A DNA stretch of 64,000 nt from Blastomussa wellsi (GCA_947652115.1 OX393563.1:6397564-6461563), one strand, 5' to 3'. Counted from the first letter of the stretch, positions 13,174 through 27,600 are shown. Made by a program: numbers and translations. The notes: a model not told the origin generated them from the sequence alone.

Positions 13174-13296
13174 GCACGCTCAATCGAAAAGCCGCGAAAC
13201 CAGAAGCCGAGAGGGCCTGAGGGAGAGCGTAGTAAGCACTCTCATTCAGGCCCCTCGCGGCTTCGCCTCTCAGTTTTCGCGGCTCGATCGAGCACG
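13174..13296. repeat. imperfect hairpin element
   Basis: The arms centre on TCGAAAAGCCGCGAAA and its near-complement TTTTCGCGGCTCGA, with further pairing (CTGAGGGAGAGC against GCACTCTCATTCAG). It explains the chance open frame seen over the same bases. Confidence 0.6.
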
Positions 13297-16200
13297 CCGT
13301 CAGCTACGTACGCAGGTTAGGAAATAAAGGCAAATGAAGACGAAACCGAGAAGTGGAAAAAGAACGGATTGTATCCCATGTAAAACTCGCCGTTTATTAA
13401 CATGTTCGTGAACCAGTTTTATCCTCTTTGCTAGACATTGCAAATTTGTCAATACCGATTCTATTTGAAATTTTATCTAATTTTTTGAAGGGCATTGAAT
13501 GAACCAGCCATTTGGCAGCTTTATTCTATTACTCGATCGAGTGTGTTAGTTTCTGAAGAATGACATCGGGGCATGCGTGACTTTCATAAAGAGGCCCAAT
13601 AAATTACTTCCGGTTGGGCTTATAGAATGTGAGCCCACAAAGTGCGGCTCTTCGTTCACACAAGTCGGGATTCCAGTTCCATGAAATATAAAGACGTCTA
13701 TAAATCAGGGAACCACTCACCACTTTAAACCACTTTAAATTTTGATCTTATTTAGCAGAATATACAATGGACGATTCAAACTCCTCAATTTCTTGCGTAT
13801 TTGTTTACAATACGAGATCGAGCATAAGAGTCAGATAAGAGTTCAACGTGATATCTTTGAAAATATTAAGTTCGTAATTTGAATCATGCGCAACAAACCG
13901 TTTATAGGTTCAAAAGAAAACGTTAATTCGACTTCAATCAGTATTGATTTGTTCATCTTGAGGTTTTGTCTGATTCATTCTGTTGGATTATATGGAGAAT
14001 ATGGACAAATTTGGAGAATATGAACCTCATGAACGTCTTCCAGTGACAGCAATTTTCTCTCCGAGTGCAGTTCGACAAGTCACGTACATTTAGTTAACGA
14101 GATACTCAAAGATCGTCGAAGATTTCGCCATTTATTGCTCAAGGTAGTAAATCATGTTATGACAAGCATGGTTCAAGTGGACCAAACAAAAGGTATCATC
14201 AGCACTTGACAACAATGTAAATTTCAAGATGTAAATTTCACTTCGTGGTTTGAAGGAAATCACGATTAAAGTTGAACACTGTTAATGGGTCTTCTTGGGT
14301 TACGTGAACAATAGGCGCCCATGTTTGGTTTCTTTGAAGCAAAACAAGTGAACTTCTTTGGAACGAAACAAAGCTAATGATTGCATTGTTTGATTTGATT
14401 ATTATTTATATTACCAGCAGACGTAAAATAAGGCCCAAATCAGGCGCAAACCGAATATGATCCTCGAGTACAATTTCACGAGCATAACAAGACAAACATT
14501 ATTCCAACTTCAAGCAACTGTTGAGACCTTATAATTATTGCTACGGAGCAAAAGTCGCATCAAAACGTCAACAAACCTTCATCGCGCTATACTCCTTTCT
14601 CCATTATGCAATAATAACAATGACTCTGCGAGCCCAGAGCAAACCAACGACGATTGTTCTAAATGCAAACGTGAATTGTTGAATCAAACAATATCGAACC
14701 GTCTTAACGTATTTAATGTTCGACACTCTTATAAATTAAACTTGTATCATGGCCATTAGTACAACAATGACGCATGCAAATCTCGTGATATTGCTGAAAA
14801 AAGACATACTATAGACGCTCAATATACAGTTTCTTATCGGTACGATTCGGTGGCGGTTGAAAAAACTAAAATTCCTTTAATTCGACTGTTATAATTTCTA
14901 TGTTTTGATTTCTTACCGCTTTGTTGTTTGGCTGTGTTGGTCCGTTCCCTCAGACAAATGCAGTGTACCCGCCGGACTGGAGTATCGTTTGAAATGAAGC
15001 GTTGGTCGAACAAGATACCTCCCTGGAACGCTGGGCTCTCCAACAGCAAGACTACTTGGTCTTTCAGGAGCGAACGCTTGTCGCTTTTTTGTTCTGTCCA
15101 TGTTTGTGTTGTTTCCGCTCGGAGAGGCCAAGATTCAAGGGCCGCTCATCTTGGCAATGAAAAATATTGTTTGAGAATATCGGGTCTTCACACGTGATAT
15201 ACACAAATTAGCTAAAATAACTTTGAGGCTCGAACTAGTGATGCGTGGAGTAAGGAACCTTGAATCAAGTTAAGAATTCATGTTGAGGCACTAATAGACG
15301 ATAAACTCCAATCTTGCATATGTGAAAGATGTCCGTTTTTTAAACAGTACACATCACACGTCTCCGTACAGAGCGCAAGTGACGATACATGTCTTGATAA
15401 AAATACGATATCAAGCAGATAGTTCACATCCTCTGGTCGAATGTACGAACGACATGGTTAGTAACTTCGATCAGATGTGTATGACTGTAAAGCGTAAGTC
15501 GCGGCCATCTGTCGTGCTGCCGCAGGGTAGCTTCCACAATGAATACAATTAAGTTTCTTTAGAAACTGCGAAAACCACTTATATTGCTGTGTTCTAGTGT
15601 CCTACCGGAAATGCACTCCTATTGGACGCCGTCTTAGAAACCTACCAACAGCAATTTTTCCAGTGTTCCACGTACACGATCCGTACAATTACTGAGTGTA
15701 CGGGCATTGTGTAAACTGCTGAAGCGTCTTGCTTTTGTTTTTATATTTCCGTTGTAGAGTATTATATTTATCAGAAGCACAAATAAATGTGTCCTATTCT
15801 GCAACATAAAAACTTGTCAAAAGTGGAGGATAGATCAGAACATAATTCATCAATTTTGCTGAATATTGGTGCTCAGAGTTTTTTTTTGGTGACCGTTACG
15901 TTAGTGAAATTGCTACTATTATCAACCCCCCCCCCCCCCCGCCCCGCATTTGTCTGTTTTGTTTCACAAATCCAAACCGAAAAAAGCAACACCTTCTCCT
16001 CCTGCCACGAGAAAAAGACTGTATACCGTTGAGGCCATGTTTTGCATTTCACAAGATTTCCCCGGCTCATGATCATCAATGGACGATGAAAGAATTATCG
16101 TGAACTCGAGTCAGTTAAAAAAACTGGTTCTACTGATTATACACACTGATAACTTACGCTACCCCTCCCCCTTCAAAGGGAGAGGGAGTCTCGCCTTACA

Positions 16201-17633
16201 AGCTGTTTGCTGTATCTGCTTTTGGAATTGCCTAAGGCCTAGCATCGCAGAGTTTTACGAAAAATAGTGTGGAAACTTCAAAGTTCTGTAATAAAGGCAA
16301 TTCCGTCATCACGAGTCGTACAAGTCCCAGAATTATGGGAAAGAGATAAAACGCTACGCTATCGAGTAGCGCGTGTTGATCAATATGTAACAGAGCCAGT
16401 TTCGTTTTAGGGTGCTTTCAATTATCTCAGTCCGACCAGTCGGGGCAACCGAGATAAACCGTTGTAAAATGGAACGACATTTTCCGATTTAACCTGGCCA
16501 ACCTGGTGGAACGGTCCTTTCAACTTTGCATGCCATTCTCCTGTCGGTCCGCCCCGAGAATCCACTGAGCTGAAGCGAGGCAACTAACCAGTTTGTGAAA
16601 ATGGAACGGTAAATTTCGGTCCGATCGGCCCGACCAGTCAAAGTGGGCCACCTCCAGAGGTGGTCCAGAATATTCCGGTCGATACGAACCGAAACGGAAC
16701 TTGAGATGAGAACATTTGTGGCGTAACACAATCGCTGTAACAAAATGGTGACAGGACTGTGGATTCACCAGTGTTCACCGCGGGCCTGGCTTTTCTTCTC
16801 GCTCGTGGGGAAGGGTGGGGAGAGGTGGGGGAGCAAGCGCCTTTGGTAGACAAATGAGCTTCCGGGGTCTGAAGTATTGCTTGGGTGATGGCACACTTGG
16901 GTTCAAGTCGGGTCCAAGTGGCAGTGTTACTTGGGTTGTCAACTCCAAGACACCAAGTGATGCTGCTACTTGAAAATTGGGAGAAAAACAAATTCTTCCG
17001 GAAATCGGGAGACTTGGCAAAAGTTCGGGGAAATACGAAGGAAAGAAGTAAAACTTTTGGAAAGTGTGAGAATTTCCCTAAAAAGTTTAGGACAATAGGG
17101 TTCCCAATTTAAGGGACGACGCAGATTTGCACATATAATTATTACTCCTGAAACAGCATTTATTAAAGATTTCACCCTCGAAGTGTTAGCTAGAATTGGT
17201 ACTAAAACTGTTACGCGCAGACAGAAAACAAAATCAATTGTAAAAATCATAATTTCTTTTATTTGTAGGAATTTATGTACAACTCTAATAAGCCAGCAGT
17301 GTAAAAAGAGAATTGGGTAGTATATACATATATGTATGTTTGTAGTCACTATCGACCGTTCCTTTCACACGCAAACCGTCCATCGCTTTTATAATCATGG
17401 TTGAATGGCATTTGATACGCGTACCTCATCAATTCTCATTGTTCAATAATCAAACTAAAAAACATAAAAATCACATAACAATACTTATTAATAAATACTC
17501 TATCAAAAGGCGCATAAAAACTATCAGTATAGTCCTGGTAAATGTAAAAAAACGAGTCATGGTCAAACTGTACACCAGCGTTGCTTTGCAAGCATTTTGT
17601 TTATTTTCAATTTAACTTTAGTACGTGAGAACG

Positions 17634-17705
17634 TAGCCTGCGAGAGCAGACGATTTTTTCGGCTCTCGTTTTTAACTCAAAAAACCCGTCTGCTCTCGCA
17701 GGCTA
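17634..17705. repeat. short perfect-ended hairpin (MITE-like)
   Basis: TAGCCTGCGAGAGCAGACG at the left is matched exactly by CGTCTGCTCTCGCAGGCTA at the right, with a loop of about 34 bases. Confidence 0.75.
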
Positions 17706-18110
17706 GTGTGAACGAAGAGCTAGTTAACAGACTTTTATAACGGCGTCCTCAAAAACCAGCAACAGCAACTAACCTGTCATCATGTCCTCCCTCCGATCTC
17801 ACGAGGGAGGGGGGGGGGGGGGGTGGAGACATGATCGCGCGTGGCGGTTTGTACGTAAAATTAGAACTGTAACAATAAGTTGATTTGATTAAAGGCAGGT
17901 GAATTTTTTTTTCTGGTTCGTCTTCGTGGCATCCGGTTGTCCAGCATCTCGACGGATGCCACCATTACTGGACACCCGCGGGTAGCTACCCTTTATAATG
18001 AAAGTTGAAACTGGGGATTTTCTATCACTCGTTTCAACTTTCACCCGCCTTAATGAAATGCGCTTGAATTTTAAATATAGTTAATTTACACAGTCATAAA
18101 ATTCTCATGA

Positions 18111-18620
18111 TTAACTGTCACAAGTTACTGATGACAACGACTCGTGAAGCTGTCTAAGTTCAGTGATTTCCTCCCGCTTTTTCCTGACCTTTTCTTGATA
18201 TTCCAACACAAACTGCTGTTGTTCCTCTTTGGCATTTTTTAGCTCTCTAATGATGTCCGCTACATTTTTCTGTGTTAACTTCGTACGTAGCCTCTGTATC
18301 TCGCTCTTTAGTTCACTGAGCCTTGTGACGTTCACCTCTTGCAGCCTACCAGCTTCAAGCACCACACGGTCCACGTTCACTTTCACATTCTTTGCAGCAG
18401 CATTGGCTTTGTCTGCTTCGCCCTTCGCTGAATAAGCGTTTCGCAGAGCATCATAAGCCGACTGGGAATAGTTTCCTTTGCATGCGTTGATGTGTTCTTG
18501 GGAGGACGAGTTTATTGCGGTGACGTTCTGCTCGATCTGGCTAAAATACCTTGCGGTGTACTTGGATTGTCTAGCGTCTTGTGAAAGTTGGCTTGCATCT
18601 TCATGAATAACGGACACAGC
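18111..18620 (-). CDS. LamA exon 12: C-terminal coiled coil and terminal Cys
   Basis: 169 residues of almost pure alpha-helical coil, with many Lys/Glu and heptad-like Leu spacing (for example [18 protein letters not shown]). The chain ends LSSVTCDS. In gamma1 chains the equivalent Cys forms a disulfide with the beta chain, and a further short tail carries a Glu needed for integrin binding. Here only Asp-Ser follows the Cys, so that Glu is absent. The acceptor is at 18621-18622. Confidence 0.92.
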   Translation of the reverse strand, partial: AVSVIHEDASQLSQDARQSKYTARYFSQIEQNVTAINSSSQEHINACKGNYSQSAYDALRNAYSAKGEADKANAAAKNVKVNVDRVVLEAGRLQEVNVTRLSELKSEIQRLRTKLTQKNVADIIRELKNAKEEQQQFVLEYQEKVRKKREEITELRQLHESLSSVTCDS

Positions 18621-21600
18621 CTATGAAAAATATTGATAACGGTTCAGTTAAAATACGTAGCAAGAAAGAGTGATTGTATATTAAAAGGTGCACGTATTCA
18701 CGTTCACAACTCAATAGTACCCAAGAAGTTGGGTGAAAATCTTGGACCATAAGTATGATGTAACAATAGGACAGTCTAACATCATGATATAATTTGGTTT
18801 TATCAACTGGGTTGATAATGTGAATTGGCCACCGTAAAGAGATTCAAGAGCTGACGTTTCGAGCGTTAGCCCTTCGTCGGAGCGAATCGCTAACGGGCTA
18901 ACGCTCGAAACGTCAGCTCTTGAATCTCTTTACGGTGGCCAATTCACATTATCAACCCAGTTGATAAAACCAAATTATATTAACATCATGATATTGCACC
19001 AGTTTGGCGAAAACGCCTTGCAACAAGGCCAAGCGCAACAAGGCCAAGCGATGTTGGAAGATGTCATATTGCAACGCAACATGTAGGTCCAGAAGTGCAC
19101 ACGAATCATCGGCACCAAGTACAGAAAGTAGAACATTAAAAGAAATGTGTACTACCCAGTAAGGAGAATTAGTAACCCAGTGCATGTTAGGCGGGGCTGA
19201 AAGGGTAAAGATTTGATTCCCTAACAAAAATATTATCCTTCAATTCCTTTAGTGAATGCCTCCAGTATAATCCAGTGCATGTTAGGCGGGACTGAAAGGG
19301 TAAAAGGTTTGATTCCCTATACCAAAAATAATATCCTTCAATTCCTTTAGTGAATGCCTTCAGTGCAATTCAGTGCATGTTAGGAGGGACTGAAAGGCTA
19401 AAAGATTTGATTCCCTACCAAAAATAATATCCTTCAATTCCTTTAGGGAATGACTTCAGTGCATGTTAGGCGGGACTGAAAGGCTAAAAGATTTGATTCC
19501 CTACCAAAAATAATATCCTTCAATTCCTTTAGTGAATGCCTTCAGTGAAATTCAGTGCATGTTAGGCGGGACTGAAAGGCTAAAAGATTGGATTCCCTAC
19601 CACAAATATTATCCTTCAATTCCTTTAGTGAATGGCTTCGAAATACCAGGTGTAAAATGAAAAATATCTCAAGTCAAATATCAATTTACTTTACTTACAT
19701 GATTCTCGTCAAATGAAATATTCTTTGCTTTTTGTGCTAGGCTCAGACCTCGATTAGCAGCTGTCAACGTTTCTTGCAGAGACGCGTTGATCCCTTGGGC
19801 ATACTGAATCGCATTCCAGCTAGTGGTGTTTGCTTCCTTGGCCCGCTTTAGTGATAGGTCGGCAAACGCCTGTGCTTCCTCTGCCTTGGAAGCAAAATTC
19901 TGCAGAATCTGTAACATTTCTTTAGCGTCTGTAAGCGTCTTGGTGGCAAGCTGTATAGCGTCTATGGCTTCTTGTCTGGCCCTTCGTGCTTCCTTTAAGA
20001 TCGTTTGCCCGGTTGACTTGGTGTTCTCCACACGAACCATCAAGGCGTCAACCTCTTCAACAGCTAACGTAACTTGCGCGGTCAAGTTTGAATATGTCAG
20101 GGTCAGATTCTGAACTCTGGATATTAAATCTTGTTCCTGCTTACTCGCTTGCATTGCTGCCGCCTCAATCTGACTGACAGTGTCCGTATTGTTGGGATCC
20201 AGCAACATCACCTGTGATACGGTCTCACTGGCTCGTAACAAAACAGTCGATGCATTAACGAACAGCTCGTATGCAGTAGAGTTCGTTTCTTCACCGTACG
20301 CTTTTATAACATCAACACGCATTCTCAGTCCAGAGAGGAAGCTCTCGAGGTCGTTTTGCTCTTTTACAGTGATGTCAGCCACCCTCCCTGCATCCACCAC
20401 CAAGGTGTTAGCGTTATCCACTTTACCTTGGATATCGTAGGCCGTTTCATTCTGACGCGTTTCTGCTGCGGTGAAATTGTTCGCCAGCGCAGCAAACCTT
20501 GGTACCAATTCACTGAGATAACCACTGATAGTCTCAGCTTCGCGGACAGACGGATCGATGGACATATTTAAAAGATTATTGCTGTAATACACTGCATCAC
20601 GAATCAGTTGAATGAGCTGCTCTGTTCTCTCCTTATCCTGAGTAACTGCAGTCAAGTTGCTTGACAGTTCCCTCACACCAGGTGTCACCTCTTCCATCAA
20701 GACTTCCTCCAGTTGATTGAGAGTATTGTTGAGCTCGTTGATTTGGTTCGTTACGTTCCTCTCGATTTCGCGAGATTCTTCTGCGTCAGACACCAAACTG
20801 CTAACACTGTTTTCAGAATTAGTGAGTCGCTGGGCGAATGAAGCGTCTCCGATATGTCCATTTCGTAGACGATCTATTGTGTTGGCAAGGGCTGCTGAGC
20901 TTACTCGAAGCTTTTTCACCTCCAGGTAGATAAGACGATAGCACTCGGGACAGTCTAAGGAATGAAAAGGAAACATGATAATAGATTTACTTTTGTGTTT
21001 GTGTCGTCCTTCGTTTGCATTCGTAGATGATTAGACTTTCATTGGCGTTAATTTCAGATTACTACATAGCAGCTTTACTTTTCATTTATGAACCCGATGA
21101 AAATAGCTAACATGTGTGACATACAATGCCCTTGTCATAAATTATGATACAAGACGTTTTTCGGTATGTGGACCAAAATGATTTTACATGGAGACACTGT
21201 GGAAACACCTGGCAATTTCCCATTTGGCCAAATGTGTAACGTCGCGAAATAAAATGTAAACCAAAACCGGTGAACAGATGAACAAATCATGACAATTCAA
21301 CGTTCAAAAGAAGTTTGATCTTTTTGGCTGGGGCGCTACCACTAGGTGGATTTGTGTTTGGTTACCCCAAAGTCAACTCCTCCTGCACGCTTTGTAAATA
21401 GCCAACTGGTCAGCCTTCTACCAGATGAGATTTTTAACAAGTTTCTGCTCTATGTGCAAGTCATTTACTATTTACATGAGCGTGCATTGGATATACCGTA
21501 AGATGGTAGATAGCCAATGAGGCGCATAGCGCTGAGTTGGCTATAACTATCTCCTATCCAACAAGCACAAGAGGATTGAAGATGCCCAAAACTTTTTTGC

Positions 21601-24600
21601 ACTATTTCTGATTCAAACAGGTTGGACAAAATTGTCCAAATAGTACAGATTTACATGAACCCCCTTGGGATTAAATAAAACACAGCAATCAGTTTCCTAT
21701 TATGAAGAAAAGAATCAAAAACTCCAACAAACACTTACCAACACAACCTCTGCTGGTATTGTAAGCATTTTCATGGCATCGGTCACACGGTCTGCCACCA
21801 ATTCGTGGCTTACATATGCACTGGCCAGTGGTCTCATTACACACGCTGCTGTTACCGTACATCGTGTTGGGAAGCACACAGTCACAGTCTAAAACACAGC
21901 AAAAAAAGCATTACCAACTGCTGTAAATATCAGAATAGATAAAAAAGCTATCAGTGCACGTGATGTAATGAGAAGAGACTACGATGGAATGTATTTTGAG
22001 AGTGTTTTATAACCACCTCCTTTATGTTTTTCATTAGTTTGCTTTTCTGATGTCATGTTTTTGTAGATGTACTATCAGAAATGAATACATCATATATTTT
22101 TAAATCTGTAATTAGTTTATATAGAAAAAGAATGCATGTGGCGAACTATTTAGAAAAACACAGGTATTAAGAAGTTTAAGGTACTTTCCCAACAATTAAC
22201 AATCTAGGAGACAAGTGCCAGAAAGTTATAACTTATTGCTGTTGTTGGACATGAAGAAGCTCAATATTGTACAATTGATTGCAGTTTCATATTTACCGCA
22301 AACAACAAAATTGACTTATGATGGGCTTTTCGTGACAATAAGCCATAAAAAGGTACAATCCTTGTACAAGCCTAGTGGTCCATCTGGCCAGAGCTTATCC
22401 GACTGTTCCTCAGTACAGGGATTTCAAAATGTTTTGAAGTAGGTGCCATCGACTGGTAGAGTAGGCAGCTGTTATAAGTAAGCTTTTTGGTCACAAGCTG
22501 ATTGCTACGACCAGAGTAGCCGGCGGCATAATATTCAAGTAGCCGGTGGAACTCCGGCACCCGCTGCCTTGTTTTGAAACCCCTGTCAGTATGAAGCAAC
22601 TAGGAGAATTTCTACTCCTGCCTGGATGAGATTCTAGTCCATCACAGGGTTATTCCCTAGCATTAAATAACTGGTACCCATTTTAATACCTGGGTGGAGA
22701 GAGGCACTATTAGAGGAAAGTGTCCTCCCCAAGAACACAATGCAACACAGTGCCAGGGCTAAAAACTTTGACTGTTTGATCCAGAATCCAGTGCACAAAC
22801 CATTAGGCGGTCACACCTCCCACAACTACAAACCTTGTACAAATTTATTATTACCTTGGCAGCCACCAGATGAAGGAGTCAAACCAAAGAATCCAGGTGT
22901 ACACCGTCTACAGTCAGTTGTGTTATCTACCCCAGGCTGGCACCTCTCGCAGTGTTCACCCTCAGATCCCATACGACAGTTATAACATGTGCCATTCTCA
23001 GGGAAACATTCTTGTGAACGACCAGTGCATGAGCAAAGTACACAGGAGCTGAGGACATTGGGACTGCTATCCAGGTTAGGAGAAAGACGAGTAAATCCTA
23101 CAAAAAACAGTATAATCTTAGGAAATAGCAATTTTCTTCATCTAGGTAAATTATAAAACTACAATGGTCGCGATTTAAACAGACAGGATGTTGATCAGAT
23201 AAAATACACAAAGGCGTACTGTATCAGTGCACTTTTCTAGCTGCAAAATATGTGTTAATTTTATACGTTTTTGAATAATGAGACATATTACCTGCTCTAT
23301 TTTGTGGAAAATTATCTGATTTTAATCAATTTGGCCTATGGCCTTGTTGGCTAAACATCATGATATTTGGTATGATTTGAAGGATAATAATATTAACCTC
23401 TTGCTAACTGAGCACGAGGGCCATACTGGGGAATATTGGCCCGTTGTGGCAGTATGGAGACCGAGGGCCAATATTCCCCAGTATGGCTTGAGCTATCTAG
23501 GTTAGTAGGTAGTTTATTACACCTACATGGCACTCAGGTCATGTATGCTTGTTAAAAATGTACTTTTGATGACTTGAATTTAGAGATTTTCCACTGTAAT
23601 GTGTTTTGATGCCACCAACAACTTGGAAAGAACAAGCTACCATGATTTCTTTAAATTCGAGTATTTTTGTAAGTTTTCAATCTTCAGTTCTAGTTGCAAG
23701 TTTAAAAATATCCAACTTTAGAAAAAATATGCAGCTCAGGACCGTTTCTATGGACATGGTCTGTGTGGCAAAATCCTAACCAAGAAAGAACCAATCAGAA
23801 CGCTTGGATTGTCCTTGCCATATAATAATAACAAAATATTGTCCAAACAAACTCCAAGCTACAATACCCACTGTTTAAATAAATAAATAAAAGGAAACTT
23901 TACAAAAAATTACCTGAATTACAAAAGCCACATGACAGCTCCGTGTAGTTGTTTGGACATGTGCAGTTTTCAACAAATCCCACTTCTTCACCAATGTCTT
24001 TAGTAGCAGAGACTAACTCAACACTTATTATAACTGAGCCATTGGCCTTAAAACTTCCATCTATTTCAACAGATGCAATGTCCACCAGGATACTCTGTAG
24101 TTCATAGGCTGTTAGGTTGTTGAGGGTGTAGTGTTCATGCAGTCTAGCATGATATTCCTTGTTTGGCAATGATGGTTGAGGTACTATGTTATAATACGCT
24201 GCTTGTCCATTGGTGTTTTTGAATGTGACATTCCAAGTTGCATTTAAGCTGTCCACATCAGCATAATTCATGGTCATCTTGAACAACTGCCCATACGAAG
24301 ACAGCTGGTTACCTTTAAAGTTTTCCAGGAAAGTCAGTTTGACAAAAGTGTTGGATTTAAATCTGATGTGAAAGGAGTTGCCACCATCCAAACTCTCCAC
24401 TTCCATTTCGACAGACTTATCAATGTTGTCCAGTGATGAACCATTAAAATTGGCCTTTATATAGGATTTAACAAAGCCTGCAGCTGATGAGCACATAACT
24501 GATCGACCAAAACAGAAACAAGGTGAACACCCATCTGGATTGCTTGGGTCACTATTGTATGTTCCATTCTTGCATCTCTCACACTTGTTCCCCTCAGCAT

Positions 24601-27600
24601 TGGCCTTGCATGTACAGATCCCTGTGTTGAGGTGACACTGCAATGAGCTTGAACCTCCCTTGTGGCAGTTACAAGGCCTGCAAAGCACAAAGCGATTAAT
24701 CTATGACACAATGACCATATACAAAAAGACAAACTCCATAATTATGTCAAAAAGAAGCCAGATGAAAAAGGAGTGCTTTAAACAGTCTAAGAGAACAAAG
24801 TAAATGTGTTCGTAAATTTAAATACTAAATAAGCAACTTATCTCACATTCACCATCTTGTACCATACCATAAATCACTTTATATACCTCTTGTTATTTCT
24901 ATTCTAAACACTAGAGTGTGTCTAGATGTTTAATTATAATTTATGTATTTATTCGCTGTTTTCTTTTTCTTCGCTTGAGCCCGCCTCAAATAGCTATCAA
25001 GCTACTCGCAGGCTCAAACATTTTGTATTACTTTGGTATTAATAAAGTTCTTGTTGTTGTTGTAGTATGTGGAGTCTTTTTCAATTCTTGGGATGCAAGG
25101 TGCCTCATGATTGATCTCTGCCATTAACTGCTATCTTGCACAGCCAGGGCTTTATGAGAACTGGTGCCCACTGGAGTTCTGGTACAGGTATACTGGTGTA
25201 CATTTATACTGAAACAAAAAGATTATCCGCTCTTGATTTCTATCTTGTGATAAATGACGAGAGCTTCAACTATCACACAACAGGGTTGTCAGTAGGTTTT
25301 TGAGTAGCAGGTACCATCCAAAAAGTAGGTGGCTATTCCCATTTTATTTCTCCAACATCACGCTCAGAACTGACCTACTAACATTCAGAGTAGCCAGCGC
25401 AGAATTTGGAATAGCAGGTGAAATGCGCCGGTTGCTGGCTTATTTTGACAACCCTGCAACAATAGAAACCTTGAGCTTATTGTTAATAATTCTTCTACTT
25501 ACTGGCATCCCTCTGATGTAAAATTGAAGAAGTTTTCACGGCACATGTCACATTTTGTTCCAGTGGTGCTGTTCTTGCATGGGCAGACTCCATTCCGGTC
25601 ACATTGAAGGTCTACAGAGCCACTGGCATTGCATTTGCACTCAATGCATCCCTGTCCAGTGTGAAAACCATAGTAGTTTGCATCACACCTGCTGCAGGTC
25701 CTTGTCACAACACCAGGCCTACATGGACACTGGCCAGTAACATGATCACAGACAAGATCTGAGGATCCCAGGTCACTGCATTCACAAGCTGAGAAAAAGG
25801 CAAACAAGAAGTTTCTTCAATGACAAGCAAGGGTTCTATAAAAAACACTGGGTTCCTTATCATCACCATGTACATAAGCAGGACAAAGCACCCATGCCTA
25901 GTACTCTAACCTCTCATTCAAGGATTTGTCTTTAGAGCCATTATAGTCACTGTTTGGTTAACCAGAGTTCTCTACCATGGCACATACCGTATGTGGTCAT
26001 GACATGTTTGCAACACAATTTAACCTACTTACATGCATAATATAAATACTGGTTTACTTGTACTTCTACAAAGCTGCTGGTGATAATTTATCCAACCAAT
26101 GCACTGAAAACAGAGTCTCCTATGGTCTCTTGTAATTTTTTGGTGAACTTCTGTCCATGCACACATACCTGTACATCCACTATCAGTGAAGTTGAAGAAT
26201 CCTGGTAAGCAACGATCACATGACTGTCCTGTCACTCCTGGCTTGCAGTGACACTGGCCTCCGAGTTGGTGACAAGTTGTGCCATTTTTTGTTCCTGTAC
26301 TGTTACATGAACAAGCTAGAAGGTGGCCAAAAATTAACGTGATTAATTAAATACATGTATACATGAGAAACAAAGCTTTGTAAGTTTATCACTTTCATTT
26401 ACCATTTACAAAAGCAATTACAACTCCAAGCAGAATTAACACTTACCAATAGCTCCATCAAATACTTCAGCCATGGTTGAGAAAGTGGCATTCCTACAAA
26501 TGTCAGAGCTATTTTGTGACCCAGCAATGGTAGTAGAATTATTCCAGCAATCTTCAATTTCTTGTAATGTCATACCATGAACGGAACCAGTGTCTTGGGC
26601 AATTTCATAAATCCTGACATCTCTTACATTTGGAAGCAAAATTAATGAGTCTATTTCTATGGTAGAGTTAGGGTGCTTTCCACTAACATATGTCAAGTTC
26701 AAATGATACACTTGGTTTATAAGAAAAGAAACAACTTCTTGTGATCTCCAAGCTAACCCAGCTCCATGTGCTAGACGAGAAATGGTAAAATTGTTTGTTA
26801 TATTACAATCTAGTCCATTGCAAGAACTTATGGTGAGTCTCAGGGTTACATTAGTATCTTCAATGCTAGTGTAGCGAATAATAATGTAGAAGTCACTGAA
26901 GCTTGTGGATGGGTTGACAGTGAAAGTAATAAACTGACTGAGTCCAATCTCTCCATAGCCTCTGCCGGTAAATACTTGATCCTCTCCAGTGAAATACGAT
27001 GTAGCAACATAACTTCCTGTGGCATCCTCAGCTTCATATTTCAGATGGTAAAAGGAGGCGACATAGAACCCCTTACTAACTTCAGTACAACGTTTTCCTT
27101 GAATATTGCTTCGACACTGGCAAGTTCCTAAAGAAAAGTACATTTTTTAGTTAACAAAAAGTTTCAATGTTAACCACTTTTGTCACTATGAGTATGGAAT
27201 CAGCTCTATGTTTGGTATAATTTGCAAGTTCTCTTTCCCTGCATGTGGAAATGACAGTCAAACAATTCCCAAAGAGGTGTTAATTTGGATACATGTAGTG
27301 GAATCTTCATATGATATTTTGTTAATTGTACTGGTATTTTGTTTTACTTTTGGTATTTGCTTGTCATTCCAACATACCCTCAGCAACTTAAAGTTGGCCA
27401 AAAATAATGATAATAAAATAAAACATGCATGTACATTTATGCCATATATCCAACAAAATTGGTCCACATAAAAACCTTGGCCTCAAATATTTTTATTTAT
27501 TGATTCAAACATCTCCAAATCGACCTAAAACTACACATTGTGAGCATGTACATATAACAATCTATACCTACAGTCCACTAGATATACAAATAAGGGGAAG

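Larger units (their letters stand above)
10592..18110. other. intergenic region between GARNL3 start and LamA 3' end
   Basis: About 7.5 kb between two minus-strand genes. It must contain the GARNL3 promoter (near 10592-10900) and the LamA 3' untranslated region (just below 18111). I see no open frame with family resemblance or coding-like exon structure. Hairpin repeats lie at 13174-13296 and 17634-17705, a C run at about 15927-15940 and a G run at about 17809-17822. No canonical AATAAA was found close to the LamA stop. Confidence 0.6.

Noticed and set aside
20180..20929. Plus-strand ORFs of 60-96 codons over LamA exon 11 and similar ones over LamB exons 12-13
   Set aside because: They are antisense shadows of coiled-coil coding sequence, with no family resemblance.
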